From the NCBI GenBank assembly GCA_910588135.1, contig CAJUOT010000071.1, positions 1 through 10,746 on the forward strand: DNA of 10,746 nucleotides. Reading direction: 5' to 3'. The stretch is from an uncultured Oscillospiraceae bacterium (lineage in GTDB: Bacteria > Bacillota > Clostridia > Oscillospirales > Oscillospiraceae). A program made the position numbers and the translations under genes. Under the pieces are notes generated by a model. The model worked only from the letters and a program-made list of their open reading frames with translations. It was not told the DNA's origin and ran no database searches. Positions 6,733 to 10,746 of this stretch are shown one piece after another (position 1 is the first letter of the stretch; every line of letters starts with the position of its first letter).

Positions 6733-8505
6733 TCAACGCTGTCCATTTCCCCCATCCGCAACGGAGATGGAATACTTTCGCGTATATTCCGCGTACCGCT
6801 CCTGAAATTCCTCGCTGCCGCTGCGGGCATCCCGGAGGGACTGGTGCAGGTTCAGGTTGTCGTGGGCGGCGTCGATCACGCACCCGGCGATGTTGGAGCA
6901 GTGGTCCGCCGTCCGCTCCAGGTTGGTCAGCAGATCCAGCCACGCGAAGCCCGCGTCGATGGTGCAGCCGCCCTTTTGCAGGCGGAGGATGTGCCGCGTC
7001 CGCAGCTGCTCTTTCAGCTGGTCGATGACCTGCTCCAAAGGCTCCACCTTGGCGGCGGCGGTCAGATCGTCCTGGAGGAACGCCGAGAGAGACAGGTCCA
7101 AAATATCGCTGACCGCTGCGGAGATGGCGGCAAGCTCCGTTTCTGCGGCGGCGGTAAGCCGCAGACCCTTGTTTTGCAATTCCTCCGCCGATTCCAGGAT
7201 GTTGACCGCGTGATCGGCGATCCGCTCAAAATCACTGAGCATTTTCAGCAACTTTGCGGCCTCCCGGCTGTCCGCTTCACTGATCCGCCTTGTGCTCAAA
7301 TTGACAAGGTAGGTGCCCAGCATATCCTCATAGCGGTCGGTCTTGTCCTCCCTCTCCCGAATAGAGGCGGCCAGCTCCGGCGAGAAGTTCCGCAGGGAAG
7401 CCAGCGCGTCCTTCAGGGAAGCGACGGCGGTCTCCGCCATATCAGCGGCAACCGCATGGCACCGCTCCAGGGCGATGGATGGGGTGGCGAACAGGCGCTC
7501 GTCCAGCTCCTCAAACACCTCCGGTTGTTTGGAATCGGGGACAAGGGCGATGACCAGCCGCTCCAAAAGGTCGGACAGGGGCAGCATGAGCAGGGTGCAC
7601 AGCACGTTAAAAACCGAGTGGGCCACGGCAATACCCAGCCGGGAAGCCGGATCATCCAGAAGGAGGGGATGGAGGAGCGCTTTCAGCAGGCAGAACGCCG
7701 TCAGCCACACCGCCGTCCCGATGATGTTGAAGGAGAGGTGAACCAGTGCGGCCCGCTTGGCGTTCTTGTTGGCCCCCACGGAGGAAAGCATGGCGGTGAC
7801 GCAGGTGCCGATGTTCTGGCCCATGATAATAGGGATGGCTGCGCCGTAGGACACCTGCCCGGTGACAGCCAGCGCCTGCAAAATACCCACCGAGGCGGAA
7901 CTGGACTGGATGATTGCGGTGAGGACCGCCCCAGCCAGCACACCCAGGATGGGATTTTTGAACATGACGAACATCTGCTGGAAGGCCGGGACGTCCCGCA
8001 GGCCAGACACCGCACCGGACATAGTTTCCATGCCGAACATCAATGTGGCAAAGCCCAGCAGAATCATGCCGGTGTCCTTTTTCTTTGCGCTCTTGCAGAA
8101 CATATAGAAAATGATGCCGATGAGCGCCAGCACAGGGGTGAAGGAGGAGGGCTTCAGAAGTTTGACAAAGAGGTTCCCGCTGTCAATCCCGGCGAGGCTC
8201 AAGATCCAGGCCGTGACGGTGGTGCCGATGTTGGCGCCCATGATGATGTTGATGGCCTGTTTCAGCGTCATGAGGCCGGAGTTCACAAAGCCCACCACCA
8301 TGACGGTGGTGGCCGAGGAGCTTTGGATCACCGCCGTGACGCCCAGGCCCGTCAGCAGACCGGCGATCTTGCCGGAGGTCAGCTTTTCCAGGAGGGTGCG
8401 GAGCTGACCTCCGGCCCGGCGCTCCAGGGCCTGTCCCATGATGCTCATGCCAAATAGGAAAAGGCTCAGACCACCGATCATGGTGAGCACATCAAAGATA
8501 TCCAT
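6733..8505 (-). CDS. Na+/phosphate cotransporter (NptA/PNaS family) with C-terminal PhoU-like domain, 590 aa
   Basis: Sodium-coupled phosphate uptake across the cytoplasmic membrane. The transporter part (1-320) has the inverted-repeat signature of the family: QSSSATT at 61-67 and QSSSAS at 200-205, each followed about 25 residues later by G(A/Q)NIGTxVTA (90-99 and 229-238). Residues about 340-560 form a helical PhoU-like domain with the motif FERIADHAVNI (426-436) and its second copy LERTADHCSNI (529-539), which in PhoU bind metal and couple phosphate status to signalling. The start at 8505 has GGAAAGGA about 10 nt upstream. It is the first gene of the operon, downstream of a PHO-box-like promoter. 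No pst or separate phoU gene is visible, so this fusion may supply the PhoU input to the PhoR kinase (inference). Confidence 0.95.
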   Translation of the reverse strand: MDIFDVLTMIGGLSLFLFGMSIMGQALERRAGGQLRTLLEKLTSGKIAGLLTGLGVTAVIQSSSATTVMVVGFVNSGLMTLKQAINIIMGANIGTTVTAWILSLAGIDSGNLFVKLLKPSSFTPVLALIGIIFYMFCKSAKKKDTGMILLGFATLMFGMETMSGAVSGLRDVPAFQQMFVMFKNPILGVLAGAVLTAIIQSSSASVGILQALAVTGQVSYGAAIPIIMGQNIGTCVTAMLSSVGANKNAKRAALVHLSFNIIGTAVWLTAFCLLKALLHPLLLDDPASRLGIAVAHSVFNVLCTLLMLPLSDLLERLVIALVPDSKQPEVFEELDERLFATPSIALERCHAVAADMAETAVASLKDALASLRNFSPELAASIREREDKTDRYEDMLGTYLVNLSTRRISEADSREAAKLLKMLSDFERIADHAVNILESAEELQNKGLRLTAAAETELAAISAAVSDILDLSLSAFLQDDLTAAAKVEPLEQVIDQLKEQLRTRHILRLQKGGCTIDAGFAWLDLLTNLERTADHCSNIAGCVIDAAHDNLNLHQSLRDARSGSEEFQERYAEYTRKYSISVADGGNGQR

Positions 8506-8541
8506 CTCATCAAATCCTTTCCACGATTGCTGTCACCCTTG

Positions 8542-8597
8542 ATTTTAATGGCCGGGTGTAAAATCCGCTATCAAGATCATGTAAAATCTGTGTAAAA
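8542..8597 (-). promoter_or_regulatory. PHO-box-like promoter of the phosphate operon
   Basis: On the minus strand TTTTACA occurs at 8597-8591, 8586-8580 and 8563-8557, each within the longer GATTTTACA. The first two copies are 11 bp apart start to start. The third is 23 bp further, with a weak copy (CTTGATA) between. The last copy ends 9 bp before a TAAAAT -10 (8547-8542), and no good -35 is seen at the usual distance. Tandem TT(A/C/T)ACA repeats with 11-bp phasing replacing the -35 are the known PhoP/PhoB binding pattern. It lies 37 bp upstream of the cotransporter start. Confidence 0.72.
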
Positions 8598-8661
8598 TCA
8601 ACGGCTGTCCATTAGGATGCCCCGATCCACTGACAGATGTTTTACGCTGGCCGGGGCAGAG

Positions 8662-8700
8662 AGGGGGCTTCCACTCACCATATGGCGGAGGAAGCCCCCT
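8662..8700. repeat. 11-bp perfect inverted repeat with 17-nt loop
   Basis: AGGGGGCTTCC (8662-8672) and GGAAGCCCCCT (8690-8700) are exact reverse complements. The loop contains the palindrome CCATATGG. Neither side has a T-run, so this is not a classical intrinsic terminator. It lies upstream of the phosphate operon, in the gene-poor stretch next to the tyrosine integrase, and could be a boundary or protein-binding structure. Confidence 0.55.
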
Positions 8701-9656
8701 CCAGGATTTGGGGAGGAAATAAATCAACAAGACGCATAACAACAAATAAAAGGCTTTCCTGGCAAATGAAATTTTCTGAAAAGTTCAATCCGGCAGGAAA
8801 CGAGTCGGGAAAATCTACCACGCCGTAATCATGGGAACGTCATCTGCGGTAGACCGAGAACACCCAAAAAGTTCAGAAAATCTGAAATCGAGCGGAAATT
8901 TTTGCCTGACTATTTTCTACCAATGACTGTCAACCCTCGTCCAAGGTCACCACTCAAAACCGTAAAACCCAGCGTTAGCCCCTATGAGGCCTTTGGGCCC
9001 CTTCTGCGGCCGTACGCCTCCAAGGGAGTGAAACACGATGTCGGGGCCTTTGTGAGCAAATGTGGCAGAGGACGGTTTCTGCCCTGAAGTGTGAAGGGTA
9101 GCGTAGATGGGGATGCTAGGTATCCGGCGAATACTCAGGGCAAGGGCAACCCAGATGGCGGATTTGAGGGCGAAGGGAAAAAGCAGGATAAAAGCCGGGC
9201 GTCACAAGTGACACCCGGCAGGTCACAGCGGCCCGCAGTGCGGGCCACTTTCAGGGCTTTTACAGGTCGGGGCAGGGATTCCAGGAACTGTTTGGAGAAT
9301 TTGGCGGGTGTCCGCTTTTGGGGTCATTTCAGAGGGAGAAAATACGAGTTGGCGTCAGCGTTCCCCGGAGCCATACTGCCCCAACGCTTTGAGGTGGAGT
9401 CTAATGTGGTTCCAGGGCGGTTTTTACCACAGAAATCAGCATTGAGAAAGGGGTTTCGTCTCACGCAAAATTTGCGGTGCTGAAAACAAAAAAGGCCAAC
9501 GGGCGAAGGATGCGAATTGCACCACTGTCTCCAAAGAAAAGAGCCGCCAGCGCAGACGAAAAAATATGTGTCTGAATTGATAACAATGGCGATTTAGGAT
9601 GGCTATTCCCAGCAAGGTGTGGTATGGTACGTCGTTGCGAAAGGAGGCGGTGCCAG
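8701..9656. other. Gene-poor region upstream of the tyrosine integrase
   Basis: About 950 bp without a supported gene. Open frames at 8902-9087 and 9091-9483 (+) lack ribosome binding sites and have low-complexity Gly/Arg/Pro-rich translations that match nothing I know. The left third is AT-richer and holds short palindromes: TTTTC-T-GAAAA at 8772-8782 and TTCAGA-AAA-TCTGAA at 8872-8886. Each is beside a copy of AAAAGTTCA (8779-8787 and 8867-8875). The middle is GC-rich with strong stem-loops. No tRNA gene was found. A weak TATGGT with an extended -10 TGG near 9623 might drive the integrase. Such regions beside an integrase often hold attP and arm-binding sites, which is inference. Confidence 0.5.
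9194..9246. repeat. Two adjacent strong stem-loops
   Basis: The first stem pairs GCCGGG and GTCAC with GTGAC and CCCGGC around an AA turn (9194-9219, one C/A mismatch). The second is GGCCCGCA-G-TGCGGGCC (9230-9246), a near-perfect palindrome. They are 10 nt apart and both GC-rich. Neither is followed by a T-run. They may mark a structured RNA, a replication or transfer structure, or a palindromic repeat unit. Confidence 0.6.
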
Positions 9657-10746
9657 ATGGCAAAAAGGAGAGCCAACGGAGAGGGCAACATCCGCAAACG
9701 CAGCGACGGACGCTGGGAAGGGCGCTACACAGCAGGCCGTGACCCAGACACTGGCAAAGTAATCTACAAGAATGTTCTCGCCAAAACCCAGAAGGACTGC
9801 AAGGAGAAGTTGAAGCGGGCTATTGAGGAAAACGCCAAGGTGGACGCCATCCGGGCGGAGCAGTACACTGTGGGCCAGTGGATGGATGTGTGGTTTGAGA
9901 ACTGCGCCAAAATCAAGGTACGGCCATCCTCCCACAAGACCTACCGGGGCTACATCGACAACCACATCAAGCCCAGCATCGGGAAAATCCCGCTGAGCAA
10001 ATTATCCTCTCTGGATTTACAGAAGCTCTACAAAAAGCTGCTGAGCGGCGGCAGAGTGGAGCGAATTGAGTCCAAAAACAAGCCCAAGGGTCTCAGCGCC
10101 AAAACCGTCCGCAACATCAACCAGGTGATTTCCTCGGCCATGGATTTCGCTATCGACCAAAAGCTGATCACGGTCAATCCCACGAACGGCTGCGCCCTGC
10201 CCAAGCTGGAACACCGGGAGATGAAAACCATTCCGGTGGAGCAGCTGGCGGCTTTCCTCCACGAGGCGAAAGAGAGCGGTGTGTACGAGATGTACTACAT
10301 TGAGCTGGCCACGGGCTTGCGCCGGGGTGAGCTGCTGGGCCTCAAGTGGGAGGATATCGACCTGGAAAGCGGCACGATCCAGGTGCGCCGCCAGATTGCC
10401 CGGATCGACGGTGAGGTGGTGGAGGCCCCGCTCAAAACGAAAAACTCCTATCGGAGCGTGTCCATCGGGCAGGACGCAGTGCAAATCCTCAAAGACCAGC
10501 AGAGAAAAACCAGCAGCGAATACGTGTTCCCGTCCCCCACAGGCGGCCCCATCTCGCCGGACAGCGTACTCCATATGCTCCACCGGGTGCTGAAGCGGGC
10601 AGGACTGCCGAAAGTGCGCTTCCACGATCTCAGACACACGTTTGCGACCCTGGCATTGCAAAATGGGGTAGACATCAAGACCGTCTCCGGAATGCTGGGC
10701 CACTACTCCGCCGGATTCACCCTGGACACCTACACCCACGTCACCA
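9657..10746 (+). CDS. Tyrosine recombinase (phage/Tn916-type integrase), C-terminus cut by the window
   Basis: The frame is open from the ATG at 9657 to the window edge (363 codons); only a short C-terminal tail should be missing. Residues 1-45 form an AP2-like arm-DNA-binding domain (GEGNIRKRSDGRWEGRY). Residues about 70-175 are the SAM-like core-binding domain. The catalytic domain shows R222 in TGLRRGELLGLKW, K260/K262 in the beta hairpin, HDLRH with H323 and R326, H349 in LGHYSA and the nucleophile Y359 in TLDTYTHV, so the active site is complete. The start is supported by AAGGAGG (9641-9647) at 9 nt spacing. Such enzymes integrate prophages and conjugative transposons. It is unrelated to the serine recombinase at 1818, so it likely belongs to a second element extending right. 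Confidence 0.95.
   Translation, partial: MAKRRANGEGNIRKRSDGRWEGRYTAGRDPDTGKVIYKNVLAKTQKDCKEKLKRAIEENAKVDAIRAEQYTVGQWMDVWFENCAKIKVRPSSHKTYRGYIDNHIKPSIGKIPLSKLSSLDLQKLYKKLLSGGRVERIESKNKPKGLSAKTVRNINQVISSAMDFAIDQKLITVNPTNGCALPKLEHREMKTIPVEQLAAFLHEAKESGVYEMYYIELATGLRRGELLGLKWEDIDLESGTIQVRRQIARIDGEVVEAPLKTKNSYRSVSIGQDAVQILKDQQRKTSSEYVFPSPTGGPISPDSVLHMLHRVLKRAGLPKVRFHDLRHTFATLALQNGVDIKTVSGMLGHYSAGFTLDTYTHVT

Noticed and set aside
6331..8457. 708-codon open frame on the plus strand
   Set aside because: It is antisense to the cotransporter and permease genes. The translation is rich in Gln, His, Gly and Arg with no domain, as expected for the mirror of GC-rich coding sequence. The minus-strand genes have clear motifs and ribosome binding sites.
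8662..8700. Inverted repeat as an intrinsic terminator
   Set aside because: Stem is strong but there is no T-run on either strand and the loop is 17 nt. No gene ends next to it.
9091..9483. 130-codon open frame on the plus strand in the gene-poor region
   Set aside because: GTG start without an RBS. It passes through the two strong stem-loops and its Gly/Arg-rich translation shows no domain. Kept only as part of the intergenic description.

Overview
The window suggests a GC-rich member of the Bacillota, most like the gut Oscillospiraceae (Flavonifractor, Oscillibacter and relatives). This is inferred from strong AAGGAGG-type ribosome binding sites, TTGACA/TATAAT-like promoters, the protein styles and the composition; no taxonomic marker is present. 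It holds three blocks: the end of one mobile element, a phosphate-type operon, and the integrase end of what looks like a second element.

Block 1 (1-3281) is the end of an integrated phage-like or ICE-like element. Three small leftward genes lie at the left edge: a partial gene with a TTG start, a 54-residue unknown and a 67-residue Cro-like HTH protein. They are packed with overlaps or 1-nt gaps behind a near-consensus promoter with an inverted-repeat operator. A 190-residue XRE-type repressor is transcribed divergently, followed in the same reading frame by a PBECR-like (RelE/barnase/EndoU-fold) nuclease. The nuclease seems to lack a standard start codon: its best-placed start, relative to the SD, is ACG. 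Next come a -10 TATAAT, three successive hairpins ending in a strong UUCG-loop terminator, and a 479-residue large serine recombinase. The last few codons and the stop of the recombinase lie inside the 3' half of an initiator tRNA(fMet) sequence. The tRNA match stops abruptly at 3281 and its 5' half is not on the other side.

Block 2 (3451-8600, all leftward) reads as one operon: Na+/phosphate cotransporter with a C-terminal PhoU-like domain, then an EamA/DMT-type permease, then a PhoB-like response regulator, then a PhoR-like histidine kinase. Upstream of the first gene are repeats of TTTTACA spaced about 11 bp, ending 9 bp before a TAAAAT -10 box. This is the architecture of a PHO-box promoter and suggests that the two-component system activates its own operon when phosphate is scarce.

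Block 3 (about 8620-10746) begins with roughly 1 kb without a convincing gene. It contains a long inverted repeat, two strong adjacent stem-loops and short palindromes. A tyrosine recombinase then runs off the right edge with all its catalytic residues visible. The phosphate operon is thus flanked on each side by a different kind of site-specific recombinase.
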